Positions 26,378 to 38,703 of a stretch of 64,000 nt of DNA are shown here, piece by piece. The notes below the pieces were generated by a model that had not been told where the DNA came from, did no database searches, and worked only from the letters and a program-made list of their open reading frames with translations. Source of the DNA: Rhodobacteraceae bacterium DSL-40 (GTDB taxonomy: Bacteria > Pseudomonadota > Alphaproteobacteria > Rhodobacterales > Rhodobacteraceae); the NCBI GenBank assembly GCA_003258405.1, contig QKPN01000001.1:434001-498000 (forward strand). The letters run 5' to 3'. Every line of letters begins with the position of its first letter. The stretch's first letter is position 1. The translations under genes and the position numbers were made by a program.

Positions 26378-26408
26378 TGTGATCACGGAAAAAAATCGTG
26401 TGATCACA
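26378..26408. promoter_or_regulatory. Phased TGTGATCAC(A/G) operators upstream of sucC
   Basis: TGTGATCACG at 26378-26387 and TGTGATCACA at 26399-26408 are spaced by 21 bases, exactly as the pair before sdhC. The pair lies 130-160 bases before the sucC ATG. A -10-like TAATAT is near 26446 with no good -35, which would fit a promoter that needs an activator. Shared motif, spacing and TCA-cycle context point to one regulator for sdh and suc. Confidence 0.75.
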
Positions 26409-26537
26409 TAAGCCGGAATTTGGCCCGAAATTACCGCTCTCACCCTAATATCATTGCAAGACCTGCCGCTTCGACCTAATCAGACCCGCAGGCCGGTCTC
26501 GGTGAGTGCCGGCGGAAAAACGTAGGGACGGCGGCAC

Positions 26538-27731
<1,194 letters not shown>

Positions 27732-27773
27732 AGAGCCCGGAGCGCGCCAATCGTCAGCAGACGGCAGGAGATC

Positions 27774-28610
27774 ATGCCTGAACCCAGTGAGCACATCGGA
27801 GGCCCCACCGCCCCGGGGAAGCATAAAGCGGCTTCTCCCCGGCGGAAGGGCCGCGGTCCCAGTGCCGCTCCTGATGCGATTCACTTCCTGCACGTCGGCA
27901 AGACCGCCGGTACGCAGATCGCTGCAGCGATCGAACAGATCAATGCGGCGATGGGATCGGAGTTCATCGTGAAGCACCCGCATGCGGTTAGGCTCACGCA
28001 GCTTGGCCCCAAGCCACGCTACTTTTTCTCCACCCGCGACCCAGCGGCACGCTTCCGCTCCGGCTTCTACTCACGCAAGCGCAAGGGCCGCCCGCGCAAC
28101 GATGTCGACTGGACACCCCACGAGGCGCTCGCCTTCGCGCGCTTTGAACATGCCAACGATCTGGCCGAGGCTCTGTTCGAGGAAGGTCCGCGCGGCAATG
28201 ATGCCGTGGCGGCCATCCGCTCGATCAGCCACACCTCGCGCAATCTCGTTGACTGGTTCGAGCGCCGCGGCCAGCTCTTCGAGGTCTGCCCCCCGCTCTG
28301 GATCGTCCGTCAGGAGCAGTTCGAGAGCGATCTCGCGATCCTGCTTGCGCGGATCGGATTCGACGACACCTCAAGGCTTGTGCACGACGAGGACGCGGCA
28401 CACCGGAACGACTATGCCGGAACGCCGCCGCTCTCGGAGAAGGCGATGGCAAACCTGCAGGCTTGGTATGTGCAGGACTACGCTTTCCTGCGCCTTTGCG
28501 AGGCCTGGATGGCGGCAAACGGAGCCGGAAGCCCCATGACCGAAAGATCAGGCGCCGCGCGGCATCATCCGCGCGCGCCACACGAAGCAATTTTGGACAT
28601 ATCGAAGTAA
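27774..28610 (+). CDS. Sulfotransferase-like protein inserted between sucC and sucD
   Basis: 278 residues. [13 protein letters not shown] (38-50) resembles the 5'-phosphosulfate-binding loop of PAPS-dependent sulfotransferases, and [18 protein letters not shown] (84-101) resembles the 3'-phosphate-binding strand and helix. The first 33 residues are disordered and basic; the last 30 are also low complexity. It is most like the Sulfotransfer_2/cell-surface glycan group, with a cytoplasmic location here since no signal or membrane segment is seen. The gap to sucC is 42 bases and to sucD 13 bases, so it should ride on the suc transcript. Substrate unknown. Confidence 0.75.
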   Translation: MPEPSEHIGGPTAPGKHKAASPRRKGRGPSAAPDAIHFLHVGKTAGTQIAAAIEQINAAMGSEFIVKHPHAVRLTQLGPKPRYFFSTRDPAARFRSGFYSRKRKGRPRNDVDWTPHEALAFARFEHANDLAEALFEEGPRGNDAVAAIRSISHTSRNLVDWFERRGQLFEVCPPLWIVRQEQFESDLAILLARIGFDDTSRLVHDEDAAHRNDYAGTPPLSEKAMANLQAWYVQDYAFLRLCEAWMAANGAGSPMTERSGAARHHPRAPHEAILDISK

Positions 28611-28623
28611 CAGGACCGGAACC

Positions 28624-29508
28624 ATGGCTGTACTCGTAGACGAAAACACCAAGGTCATCTGCCAGGGCTTCACCGGCTCGCAGGGCACCTTCCACTCCGA
28701 ACAGGCGATCGCCTACGGCACCAAGATGGTCGGCGGCGTGACGCCCGGCAAGGGCGGCAGCCAGCATCTGGGTCTGCCAGTCTTCAACAGCGTCCATGAA
28801 GCCGTCGCCAAGACCGGCGCCAACGCCTCCGTGATCTACGTCCCGCCGCCCTTCGCAGCCGACTCGATCCTCGAAGCCATCGACGCCGAGATCCCGCTCG
28901 TCATCTGCATCACCGAGGGCATTCCGGTGCTCGACATGATGAAGGTGAAGCGCGCGCTGATCGACAGCTCGACCCGCCTCATCGGCCCGAACTGCCCCGG
29001 CGTCATCACGCCGGACGCCTGCAAGATCGGCATCATGCCCGGCCACATCCACAAGCGCGGCTCGGTGGGCGTTGTCTCCCGCTCCGGAACGCTTACCTAT
29101 GAAGCCGTGAAGCAGACCTCCGACAGCGGCCTCGGCCAGTCCACGGCAGTGGGTATCGGCGGCGACCCGATCAAGGGCACCGAGCACATCGACGTGCTCG
29201 AGATGTTCCTTGCCGATCCCGAAACCGAGTCCATCATCATGATCGGCGAGATCGGCGGCTCGGCGGAAGAGGATGCCGCGCAGTTTCTCGCCGACGAGAA
29301 GAAGAAGGGCCGCTGGAAACCGACCGCGGGCTTCATCGCCGGCCGCACGGCGCCTCCGGGCCGCCGCATGGGCCACGCGGGCGCGATCGTCGCCGGTGGC
29401 AAGGGCGGTGCCGAGGACAAGATTGAAGCCATGAAATCGGCTGGTATTGTGGTCGCCGACAGCCCCGCCGGGCTGGGTGATGCCGTCCTGAAGGCCCTTG
29501 GCCGCTAA
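28624..29508 (+). CDS. sucD: Succinate-CoA ligase (ADP-forming) alpha subunit
   Basis: 294 residues. The CoA-binding Rossmann domain has [18 protein letters not shown] and [10 protein letters not shown]. The second domain has [11 protein letters not shown] and [10 protein letters not shown]. The phosphohistidine region is present as [17 protein letters not shown], with His in MGHAGA. It forms the active heterodimer or heterotetramer with SucC despite the inserted gene. AGGA lies before the ATG. sucA starts 119 bases downstream. Confidence 0.97.
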   Translation: MAVLVDENTKVICQGFTGSQGTFHSEQAIAYGTKMVGGVTPGKGGSQHLGLPVFNSVHEAVAKTGANASVIYVPPPFAADSILEAIDAEIPLVICITEGIPVLDMMKVKRALIDSSTRLIGPNCPGVITPDACKIGIMPGHIHKRGSVGVVSRSGTLTYEAVKQTSDSGLGQSTAVGIGGDPIKGTEHIDVLEMFLADPETESIIMIGEIGGSAEEDAAQFLADEKKKGRWKPTAGFIAGRTAPPGRRMGHAGAIVAGGKGGAEDKIEAMKSAGIVVADSPAGLGDAVLKALGR

Positions 29509-29627
29509 GGAAAGGTAACGCAGCGCCCGCGCGGGGAGGTCTCGAGGCCGCCGCGCGGGCGATCACGCCAGACCCCGGCGCACGGGGCCGAGATATTCAG
29601 GGAGCGGGTTTAGCCCCGTCTTGTGCC

Positions 29628-32594
29628 ATGACCGAGCAGTCGCAGAATACGGTCTTCCATTCGTCGTCGTTCCTTCAGGGTCAGAACGCGGATTTTGTCG
29701 AGCATCTCTACGCTCGCTATTCGGAAGACCCGGACAGCGTGGATGCCAACTGGCAGGCCTTCTTTCAGGGCCTCGGCGATGCCGCCGGAGACGTGACCAA
29801 GAGCGCCACCGGCCCCTCCTGGGCGCGTGCCGACTGGCCGCCCATGCCCAATGACGACCTGACCGCGGCGCTCGACGGCCAGTGGTCGCCGGAGCCGGTC
29901 AAGGCCGCACTCGGCGCGAAGATCCAGGCGAAGGCTGCAGAGAAGGGCGTTGCGCTCGACGAGACGCAGGTGCGCCAGGCTGTGCTCGATTCCGTGCGCG
30001 CGCTCATGGTCATCCGCGCCTATCGTATCCGCGGCCACCTCGCCGCCGACCTCGACCCGCTCAAGATCACCGAGGTGAAACCCCACCCCGAGCTCGATCC
30101 CGCGACCTATGGCTTCACCGAAGCCGACATGGACCGGCCGATCTTCCTTGACAACGTGCTGGGCCTGCAGACGGCGAGCCTCCGCGAGATCCTCGCGCTT
30201 GTGAAACGCACCTATTGCGGCACCTTTGCGCTCCAGTACATGCATATCTCCGACCCGCAGCAGGCCGCCTGGCTCAAGGAGCGGATCGAGGGCTACGGCA
30301 AGGAAATCCACTTCACCCGCCGTGGCCGGCGCGCGATCCTCAACAAGCTCGTCGAGGCGGAAGGCTTCGAGAAGTTCCTCCAGGTGAAATACACGGGCAC
30401 CAAGCGCTTCGGCCTTGACGGTGGAGAGGCGCTGATCCCGGCGATGGAGCAGATCATCAAGCGCGGTGGCGCCCTTGGCGTCGAGGAAATCGTGATCGGC
30501 ATGCCGCACCGCGGCCGCCTGAGCGTGCTCGCCAACGTGATGGAAAAGCCCTACCGCGCCATCTTCAACGAGTTCCAGGGCGGCAGCTTCAAGCCTGACG
30601 AGGTCGAAGGCTCGGGTGACGTGAAGTATCACCTTGGTGCCTCCTCCGATCGCGAGTTCGATGGCAATTCTGTCCACCTCTCGCTCACCGCCAACCCGAG
30701 CCATCTCGAGGCGGTGAACCCGGTTGTGCTCGGCAAGGTCCGCGCCAAGCAGGCGCAGAAGAACGATCCCGAGCGCCGCAAGGTGCTGCCGATCCTGCTT
30801 CATGGCGACGCGGCGTTCGCGGGCCAGGGCGTCGTTGCCGAGTGCTTCGGGCTTTCCGGGCTGAAGGGTCACCGCACCGGCGGCACGATCCACATCGTCG
30901 TCAACAACCAGATCGGCTTCACCACCGCGCCGATGTATTCGCGCTCGTCGCCCTACCCGACAGACATCGCGCTGATGGTCGAGGCCCCTATCTTCCACGT
31001 CAACGGCGACGACCCGGAAGCGGTGGTGCACGCCGCACGCATCGCGACCGAGTTCCGGCAGAAGTTCGGCAAGGACGTGGTCATCGACATGTTCTGTTAC
31101 CGCCGGTTCGGGCACAACGAGGGCGACGAGCCCATGTTTACCCAGCCGCAGATGTATACCGCGATCAAGAGCCACAAGACGACGCTCCAGCTCTATACCG
31201 AGCGGCTCATCAAGGACGGCCTCATCCCCGAAGGCGAGATCGAGGACATGAAGGCCGCCTTCCAGTCCTACCTCAACACCGAGTTCGAGGTCTCCAAGGA
31301 CTATCGCCCGAACAAGGCGGACTGGCTTGACGGCCGCTGGTCGGGGATCGGCAAGCACGAGGGCCGCTATCAGCGCGGCAAGACCGCCGTCGATCAGAAG
31401 ACGTTGAAGAAGGTCGGTGAGGCGCTCACCCGCCTGCCCGAGAACTTCAATGCCCATCGCACCGTCCAGCGCATGCTTGATGCCAAGGCGAAGATGATCG
31501 AGACCGGCGAAGGCATCGACTGGGCGACCGCCGAGGCGCTGGCCTTCGGTACCCTGCTCGTCGAGGGCTACCCCGTCCGTCTCTCGGGCCAGGATTGCAC
31601 CCGCGGCACCTTCTCGCAGCGCCATTCCGGCATCATCGACCAGCAGACCGAGGAGCGGTATCACCCGCTCAACCATATCCAGTCCGATCAGGCTCAGTAT
31701 GAGGTGGTCGACTCGATGCTCTCGGAATACGCCGTGCTGGGCTACGAATACGGCTACACGCTCGCCGAGCCCAACGCGCTCACGCTCTGGGAAGCCCAGT
31801 TCGGCGATTTCGTCAATGGCGCTCAGATCATGATCGACCAGTTCATCTCGTCGGGCGAAAGCAAGTGGCTGCGCATGTCGGGCCTCGTGATGCTGCTGCC
31901 CCACGGCTATGAGGGACAGGGCCCTGAGCACAGCTCGGCGCGCCCCGAGCGCTTCCTGCAGCTCTGCGCCGCGGACAACTGGATCGTGGCGAATTGCACC
32001 ACCCCGGCGAACTATTTCCACATCCTGCGCCGCCAGCTCCACCGGAGCTTCCGCAAGCCGCTGGTGCTCATGACGCCGAAATCCCTGCTGCGCCACAAGA
32101 TGGCGGTCTCGAAGCTCAAGGATTTCGCCCGCGGCTCGAGCTTCCACCGCGTGCTCTGGGATGACGCCGACAAGGGCGGCTCGAGCGGCCTCTCGACCGC
32201 GACGCTGGCCGAGGACGACAAGATCCGCCGCGTCGTGATGTGCTCGGGCAAGGTCTACTTCGACCTCCTCGCCGAGCGCGATGCGCGCGACCTCTCGGAT
32301 GTCTACATCATGCGTCTCGAGCAGTTCTATCCGTTTCCGGCGCTCTCCCTGACCAAGGAACTCGGCCGCTTCAAGAATGCCGATGTGATCTGGTGCCAGG
32401 AAGAGCCCAAGAACCAGGGCTACTGGACCTTCGTCGAACCCAATCTCGAGTGGGTCCTCGACCGCATCGGCGCGAAGCACACGCGCCCGCATTACGTCGG
32501 CCGTCCGGCCTCGGCCTCGCCGGCCACCGGGCTCGCCCGCGAGCACAAGGCGCAGCAGGATGCGCTTGTCAACGAAGCGCTCACCATAAAGTAA
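29628..32594 (+). CDS. sucA: 2-Oxoglutarate dehydrogenase E1 component
   Basis: 988 residues, typical length. The N-terminal helper [20 protein letters not shown], the thiamine diphosphate region [20 protein letters not shown] then [10 protein letters not shown], and the transketolase-like C-terminal half ([36 protein letters not shown]) are all seen. It decarboxylates 2-oxoglutarate and passes the succinyl group to the lipoyl domains of SucB. It is followed by sucB after 11 bases. The upstream gap of 119 bases has no clear terminator, so sucA is likely in the same operon as sucCD. Confidence 0.97.
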   Translation: MTEQSQNTVFHSSSFLQGQNADFVEHLYARYSEDPDSVDANWQAFFQGLGDAAGDVTKSATGPSWARADWPPMPNDDLTAALDGQWSPEPVKAALGAKIQAKAAEKGVALDETQVRQAVLDSVRALMVIRAYRIRGHLAADLDPLKITEVKPHPELDPATYGFTEADMDRPIFLDNVLGLQTASLREILALVKRTYCGTFALQYMHISDPQQAAWLKERIEGYGKEIHFTRRGRRAILNKLVEAEGFEKFLQVKYTGTKRFGLDGGEALIPAMEQIIKRGGALGVEEIVIGMPHRGRLSVLANVMEKPYRAIFNEFQGGSFKPDEVEGSGDVKYHLGASSDREFDGNSVHLSLTANPSHLEAVNPVVLGKVRAKQAQKNDPERRKVLPILLHGDAAFAGQGVVAECFGLSGLKGHRTGGTIHIVVNNQIGFTTAPMYSRSSPYPTDIALMVEAPIFHVNGDDPEAVVHAARIATEFRQKFGKDVVIDMFCYRRFGHNEGDEPMFTQPQMYTAIKSHKTTLQLYTERLIKDGLIPEGEIEDMKAAFQSYLNTEFEVSKDYRPNKADWLDGRWSGIGKHEGRYQRGKTAVDQKTLKKVGEALTRLPENFNAHRTVQRMLDAKAKMIETGEGIDWATAEALAFGTLLVEGYPVRLSGQDCTRGTFSQRHSGIIDQQTEERYHPLNHIQSDQAQYEVVDSMLSEYAVLGYEYGYTLAEPNALTLWEAQFGDFVNGAQIMIDQFISSGESKWLRMSGLVMLLPHGYEGQGPEHSSARPERFLQLCAADNWIVANCTTPANYFHILRRQLHRSFRKPLVLMTPKSLLRHKMAVSKLKDFARGSSFHRVLWDDADKGGSSGLSTATLAEDDKIRRVVMCSGKVYFDLLAERDARDLSDVYIMRLEQFYPFPALSLTKELGRFKNADVIWCQEEPKNQGYWTFVEPNLEWVLDRIGAKHTRPHYVGRPASASPATGLAREHKAQQDALVNEALTIK

Positions 32595-32605
32595 GGACCG
32601 TCCAG

Positions 32606-34144
<1,539 letters not shown>

Positions 34145-34455
34145 GCAGATCCCCGTGCCCGTCCCTCCCCACGAGACCAGGGGCGGCACCCGAGATGCGG
34201 GGGCTCGCGCAGCGGCGCGGGCCTTCCGGCTACCAGGAGGCCGGGAGGGAAACCCGGCATCCCGCATCGTCCGGGCGCATCCGCCGCGCCGGAACGATGC
34301 GGCGCCCGCCCCGACTGGGCATGCTTTTAACGCCGGACGGACAGGCCCGGCAGGATTATTTCTTTTCGCAACCGGTCTGATCCGATGGCGGCGCACCAGA
34401 CCGAAAGCTGGCTGAACGGGGCTCGCGCGCCCCACACATTGCCCGGAGTCCTGCC
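34145..34455. other. Gap between sucB and the SpoIIAA-like gene, with a large hairpin
   Basis: No supported gene. The notable structure is a hairpin at 34262-34302: CCGCATCGTCCGG pairs with CCGGAACGATGCGG with one bulged base and a 14-base loop. There is no T run, so it is more like an RNA-stabilising or processing structure than a terminator. The rest is GC-rich with no repeat seen. Confidence 0.5.
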
Positions 34456-35184
34456 ATGATCGAAGTCACATCCTCGCCGGACGACACGGTCTTCGAATTC
34501 AGGGCCAGCGGCACCGTCACCGAAGCAGACTACCGCGATGTGCTGGTGCCTGCGCTCGATCGTGCGATTGAAGCCCGCGAACACATCCGCCTGCTCGGCC
34601 GCTTCGGCGCGGACTTCGACGGCTACACGGCCGGGGCGATGTTCGAGGATGGCCGGCTCGGCCTCAAGCACTGGCGCGGGTTCGAACGCGCAGCCATCGT
34701 CACCGACATCCACTGGATCACCGCGGCGGTGAAGGCCTTCTCGGTCTTCATGCCCTGCCCCGTCGCGACCTTCAGCCTCGGCGAGGAGGACGACGCCCGG
34801 CGCTGGCTGCGCGAGTCGCTCGGCAGCATCCACCACAGCGATCTCGGACAGGACGTGCTCCATGTCCGCCTGCTGGGCCAGCTCGACGGCGCCGCCTATG
34901 CTGATGTGACCGAGGACCTCAACGCCTTCATCCGCGGCCACGACCGCTTTCGCCTGCTTCTCGATCTCCGCGAGTTCGACGGCTGGCAGGGCCTCGGCGC
35001 GCTGGCTGCGCATTTCACCCTGGTCCGCGACCACCAGAGCCTGCTCGATCGTGCCGCCATCGTCGGCGACAAGGCCTGGCAGGCCCTTGCGGAACGGATC
35101 GGACGCCAGTTCATCAAGGCGCCCGTCCGCTATTTTCCCGCCGACGACTTCGAGCAGGCCAGAGCCTGGCTGCTCGCGGACTGA
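34456..35184 (+). CDS. Tandem SpoIIAA-like (STAS-related) domain protein
   Basis: 242 residues made of two similar halves. Half 1 (about 1-122) runs from [20 protein letters not shown] to [12 protein letters not shown]. Half 2 (about 123-242) runs from [20 protein letters not shown] to [12 protein letters not shown]. Each half has the beta-alpha pattern and closing acidic residue-Ala-Arg-x-Trp-Leu of the SpoIIAA-like family (DUF3478). These small STAS-related domains usually occur singly and have no firm function. No membrane segment is present. The gene lies between sucB and lpd, 53 bases before lpd, and so interrupts the 2-oxoglutarate dehydrogenase gene set. Confidence 0.8.
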   Translation: MIEVTSSPDDTVFEFRASGTVTEADYRDVLVPALDRAIEAREHIRLLGRFGADFDGYTAGAMFEDGRLGLKHWRGFERAAIVTDIHWITAAVKAFSVFMPCPVATFSLGEEDDARRWLRESLGSIHHSDLGQDVLHVRLLGQLDGAAYADVTEDLNAFIRGHDRFRLLLDLREFDGWQGLGALAAHFTLVRDHQSLLDRAAIVGDKAWQALAERIGRQFIKAPVRYFPADDFEQARAWLLAD

Positions 35185-35237
35185 GCCGATGCTTTTGGGA
35201 GAGGCGCGGCACGCCAACGACTTCGAAGGAGACCATC

Positions 35238-36626
35238 ATGGCAGAATATGACGTCATCGTAATCGGCGCCGGTCCCGGCGGCTATGTCTGCGCGATCCGC
35301 TGCGCGCAGCTCGGCCTCAAGACCGCCTGCGTCGAATCCCGCGAAACCCTCGGCGGCACCTGCCTCAACGTGGGCTGCATTCCCTCGAAGGCGCTGCTGC
35401 ATGCCTCCGAACTCTACAAGGAATCGACCACCCATTTCGCCGATATGGGCCTCAATGTCGCGACGCCGAAGATCGATCTCGCGAAGATGCTCGAATACAA
35501 GCAGTCGACCGTCGACGGCAACACCAAGGGCATCGAATTCCTGTTCAAGAAGAACAAGATCGACTGGCTGAAGGGTAAGGGCAAGATCACACGGGCGGGG
35601 GAAGTCACCGTCGGCGAGACCGCCTACAAGACCAGGAATATCGTCATCGCCACGGGCTCCGAGCCCGCCTCGCTCCCCGGCGTCGAGGTCGACGAGAAGG
35701 TCATCGTGACCTCGACCGGCGCGCTCGTGCCCGGCAAGCTGCCGAAGAAGATGGTGGTGATCGGCGCCGGCGTCATCGGCCTTGAACTCGGCTCGGTCTA
35801 TGCCCGCCTCGGCGCCGAGGTGACGGTGATCGAATTCCTCGACCACATCACGCCCGGCATCGACAGCGAGATCGCCAAGACCTTCCAGAAGATGCTCACC
35901 AAGCAGGGCCTGAAGTTCGTGCTCAATACCGCCGTGCAGAGCGCGACCGTCTCGAAGGGCAAGGCCACCGTCACCTACAAGTCCCGCAAGGACGAAGCGG
36001 AGGGCTCGATCGAGGCGGACATGGTGCTCGTTGCAACCGGGCGCAAACCCTATACCGAGGATCTCGGCCTCGCACATACCGGCGTTGTCGTGAGCCAGCG
36101 CGGCCAGGTCGAGATCGACAATCACTGGCAGACCGCAGTCCCCGGCATCTACGCCATCGGCGACGTGGTGAAGGGCCCGATGCTCGCCCACAAGGCCGAA
36201 GACGAAGGCATGGCGGTGGCCGAGGTGATCGCGGGCCAGCATGGCCACGTGAACTACGACGTGATCCCGGGCGTCATCTACACGAGCCCCGAGGTCGCCA
36301 CCGTCGGCAAGACCGAGGAGCAGCTCAAGGAAGAGGGCCGCAAATACAAGGTCGGCAAGTTCCCCTTCATGGGCAACGCGCGCGCCAAGAGCTACTTCAT
36401 GGGCGAAGGCTTCGTGAAGCTTCTCGCCGATGCCGAAACCGATCGCATCCTCGGTGCACATATCGTCGGCCCGCAGGCGGGCGAACTCATTGCCGAGGTT
36501 TGCGTGGCGATGGAATTTGGCGCCGCCGCCGAAGATCTCGCGCGGACCTGCCACGCCCACCCGACCTGCTCCGAAGCGGTACGCGAGGCAGCACTTGCCT
36601 GCGGCGACGGCGCCATCCACGCCTGA
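35238..36626 (+). CDS. lpd: Dihydrolipoyl dehydrogenase (E3)
   Basis: 462 residues. FAD loop [15 protein letters not shown], redox-active disulfide Cys42/Cys47 in [19 protein letters not shown] loop [20 protein letters not shown], and the dimer-interface [15 protein letters not shown] containing the catalytic His-Glu pair. It reoxidises dihydrolipoyl groups of SucB with NAD+ and can also serve pyruvate dehydrogenase or glycine cleavage. GAAGGAGA lies before the ATG. It is the last gene of the cluster and is followed by a perfect 22-base palindrome. Confidence 0.97.
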   Translation: MAEYDVIVIGAGPGGYVCAIRCAQLGLKTACVESRETLGGTCLNVGCIPSKALLHASELYKESTTHFADMGLNVATPKIDLAKMLEYKQSTVDGNTKGIEFLFKKNKIDWLKGKGKITRAGEVTVGETAYKTRNIVIATGSEPASLPGVEVDEKVIVTSTGALVPGKLPKKMVVIGAGVIGLELGSVYARLGAEVTVIEFLDHITPGIDSEIAKTFQKMLTKQGLKFVLNTAVQSATVSKGKATVTYKSRKDEAEGSIEADMVLVATGRKPYTEDLGLAHTGVVVSQRGQVEIDNHWQTAVPGIYAIGDVVKGPMLAHKAEDEGMAVAEVIAGQHGHVNYDVIPGVIYTSPEVATVGKTEEQLKEEGRKYKVGKFPFMGNARAKSYFMGEGFVKLLADAETDRILGAHIVGPQAGELIAEVCVAMEFGAAAEDLARTCHAHPTCSEAVREAALACGDGAIHA

Positions 36627-36633
36627 GCCCCCA

Positions 36634-36655
36634 CTGCGCCGCGATCGCGGCGCAG
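36634..36655 (+). terminator. Palindrome after lpd
   Basis: CTGCGCCGCGA followed by its exact complement forms a 22-base perfect palindrome 7 bases after the lpd stop. It has no loop and no T run, so it could be a weak terminator hairpin or a protein-binding site. Confidence 0.45.
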
Positions 36656-36700
36656 AACGAATGGACGTCACATACTGTGACATCGAATTACGGCTGCCCT

Positions 36701-36729
36701 GTTTCATGTCATATGCAGTGACATGAAAC
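36701..36729. promoter_or_regulatory. Operator-like inverted repeat before the tetR pseudogene
   Basis: GTTTCATGTCA (36701-36711) and TGACATGAAAC (36719-36729) are perfect 11-base arms around a 7-base spacer, ending 4 bases before the tetR GTG start. A second, smaller inverted repeat, GTCACA-TAC-TGTGAC, is at 36667-36681. TetR regulators commonly bind such sites to repress themselves, so these are probably the operators of the broken regulator that follows. Confidence 0.7.
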
Positions 36730-36733
36730 AGGA

Positions 36734-37335
36734 GTGTGCCGCACGCCCCGGCCTCGTGCGTACAACAGCCCCCTCCGCGAGGAGAAAGCCCGGCAGACGC
36801 GCGCGGCGATCCTCGCCGCGCTTTTCGATCTGCTGCAGACATCGGGCTCCACAGAAGACATTTCCATGGAGGCGATCGCCCGGCAGGCCGGGATAGAGCG
36901 ACGCACGCTCTTTCGCTCTTTCGCCACTTCGCGACCCGCAATGACCTGCTCGCCGCGTTCTGGCACTGGATCAACGCGCGCATCGGCGCCAATCCCGCGC
37001 CGCACAAGCTTGCGGAGATCGTCGACGGGCCGCGACAGACCTTCCCCCTTTTCGACAGCCACGACGGCGCGATCTGCGCCGCGCTGCATTCGCGCACCGG
37101 ACAGGCGATGCGGGCCAATACCATCGCCGAGCGCCGTGCCGCCTTCCAGGCGGCGCTCTCCACCATCACCGACGGGCTCGCGCCCGGCGAGGCGGCCAGC
37201 GTCGAGGCGCTGGCGCATTTGCTGTTCTCGGCCTCCGCCTGGGAGGACATGAAGGATTACGGCGGGCTGAGCGGCACAGAGGCCGGCGAGACCGCTTCCT
37301 GGGCACTTGAGGTGATCCTCTCGGCGATCGCCTAA
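36734..37335 (+). pseudogene. TetR-family regulator, frameshifted by an 8-bp tandem duplication
   Basis: From GTG 36734 the frame encodes a normal TetR helix-turn-helix (EEKARQTRAAILAALFDLLQ, then EAIARQAGIERRTLFR). After that it runs into nonsense, while a different frame continues as HFATRNDLLAAFWHWINARI and a plausible ligand-binding region to 37335. The break is at CTCTTTCG repeated twice in tandem (36908-36915 and 36916-36923). Removing one copy restores TLFRHFATRNDLL, a normal TetR sequence. As written the product would be a DNA-binding domain with a wrong tail. The repeat is short and could expand or contract by slippage, so the gene may be reversibly off; an assembly error is the main alternative. 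Confidence 0.88.
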
Positions 37336-37382
37336 GGTCAAAGGCCCTCGGACAGGGCATCCATCTCAAGGAGTGACTTGCA

Positions 37383-37604
37383 ATGACGTTTGACGTGATG
37401 CGGCCCGGCGAAGGCGACATCGTCTGGGCCGTCGCCGACCGCCTCCGCTTCCTCGGTGGAGTCGAAGGTCCGGCTCTGGAGCTGGTCGAGGTCGAGATCC
37501 TCGCGAACTCCGGCACCCCGGCGCCCGAGCCACAGCCGGCTCTCGCGCGCCTTGGCGCCGCCATGACCCGCCACGGCATCACCGTGCCGGCAACGGCCGG
37601 CTGA
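37383..37604 (+). CDS. Short cupin-like fragment protein
   Basis: 73 residues from ATG 37383, with AAGGAG 10 bases upstream. IVWAVADRLRFLGGVEGPALELVEVEI resembles the first two strands of small cupins, but the metal-binding histidine motif that should follow is absent and the chain ends in APEPQPALARLG. It looks like a cupin cut short, either a remnant or a reduced protein. It lies 47 bases after the broken tetR gene and was probably its target. The following GGCCGC/GCGGCC hairpin (37611-37639) may be a terminator. Confidence 0.5.
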   Translation: MTFDVMRPGEGDIVWAVADRLRFLGGVEGPALELVEVEILANSGTPAPEPQPALARLGAAMTRHGITVPATAG

Positions 37605-37707
37605 CGCACCGGCCGCGTCCCCTGACGGGGCGTGCGGCCTCAACGTCAAACGCCCTCTGCCACCTTCAAGAAGGCAATGGATACGCGGAGAACGCCCGCT
37701 CCCCGCC

Positions 37708-38679
37708 TCAGGCCTGTTCGAGCTTTGCCAGCCGGGCCGCGCGCAGCTGGGCGAAATCGTCGCCCGCGTGGTAGCTCGAGCGGGTGAGCGGTGTGGCCGA
37801 AACCATCAGGAAGCCCTTGCCGTAGGCCGCCTTCTCGTAGCCCTTGAACTCCTCGGGCGTCACGAACCGCGACACGACATGATGCTTCGGCGTCGGCTGG
37901 AGATACTGGCCGATGGTCAGGAAATCCACATCCGCCGCGCGCAGGTCATCCATCACCTGCACCACCGCCTGACGCTCCTCGCCAAGCCCGACCATGATAC
38001 CCGACTTGGTGAACATCGTCGGATCGATCTCCTTCACCCGCTGCAGCAGCCGCAGGCTGTGGAAATACCGCGCCCCGGGCCGGACCTCCGGATAGAGGCC
38101 GGGCACCGTCTCGAGATTGTGGTTGAAGACATCCGGCTTCGCCGCCACCACCGTCTCCAGCGCATCGGGCCCGCATTTGAGAAAGTCCGGCGTCAGCACC
38201 TCGATGGTGGTGTCGGGCGTCTTGCGCCGCACCGCCCGGATCGTCTGGGCAATGTGCTCCGCCCCGCCATCGGCGAGATCGTCGCGGTCGACAGAGGTGA
38301 TGACCACATGCTTCAGGCCGAGCTTCTCGACTGCCACCGCAACTCGCCCCGGTTCGAACGCATCGAGCGCGTCGGGCCGGCCGGTCGCCACATTGCAGAA
38401 GGTGCAGCCGCGGGTGCAGATCTCGCCCATGATCATCATGGTGGCGTGGCCCTGGCTCCAGCACTCGCCCACATTGGGGCAGCCCGCCTCCTCGCAGACC
38501 GTCACCAGCCGGTTCTCGCGCATGATGCGCGCCGTCTCGCGATAGCCTTCGCTCACCGGCGCCTTCACCCGGATCCAGTCGGGCTTGCGCAGAATGGGCG
38601 TGTCGGGGCGATGTGCCTTTTCGGGATGGCGCGCCGCCCGATTGCTCAGGTCGCGGTCGCCAGGGGTCCTGTCTGCCAT
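37708..38679 (-). CDS. lipA: Lipoyl synthase
   Basis: 323 residues. Both iron-sulfur motifs are present: [13 protein letters not shown] for the auxiliary [4Fe-4S] cluster and [13 protein letters not shown] for the radical-SAM cluster. LipA inserts two sulfur atoms into octanoyl groups on E2 and GcvH proteins. GGAGGATC precedes the ATG. It sits close to the 2-oxoglutarate dehydrogenase genes, whose two-lipoyl SucB is a main client, but is on the opposite strand and separately transcribed. No lipB is visible in the window. Confidence 0.97.
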   Translation of the reverse strand: MADRTPGDRDLSNRAARHPEKAHRPDTPILRKPDWIRVKAPVSEGYRETARIMRENRLVTVCEEAGCPNVGECWSQGHATMMIMGEICTRGCTFCNVATGRPDALDAFEPGRVAVAVEKLGLKHVVITSVDRDDLADGGAEHIAQTIRAVRRKTPDTTIEVLTPDFLKCGPDALETVVAAKPDVFNHNLETVPGLYPEVRPGARYFHSLRLLQRVKEIDPTMFTKSGIMVGLGEERQAVVQVMDDLRAADVDFLTIGQYLQPTPKHHVVSRFVTPEEFKGYEKAAYGKGFLMVSATPLTRSSYHAGDDFAQLRAARLAKLEQA

Positions 38680-38703
38680 GATGATCCTCCGTCCTCGCGC
38701 TTA

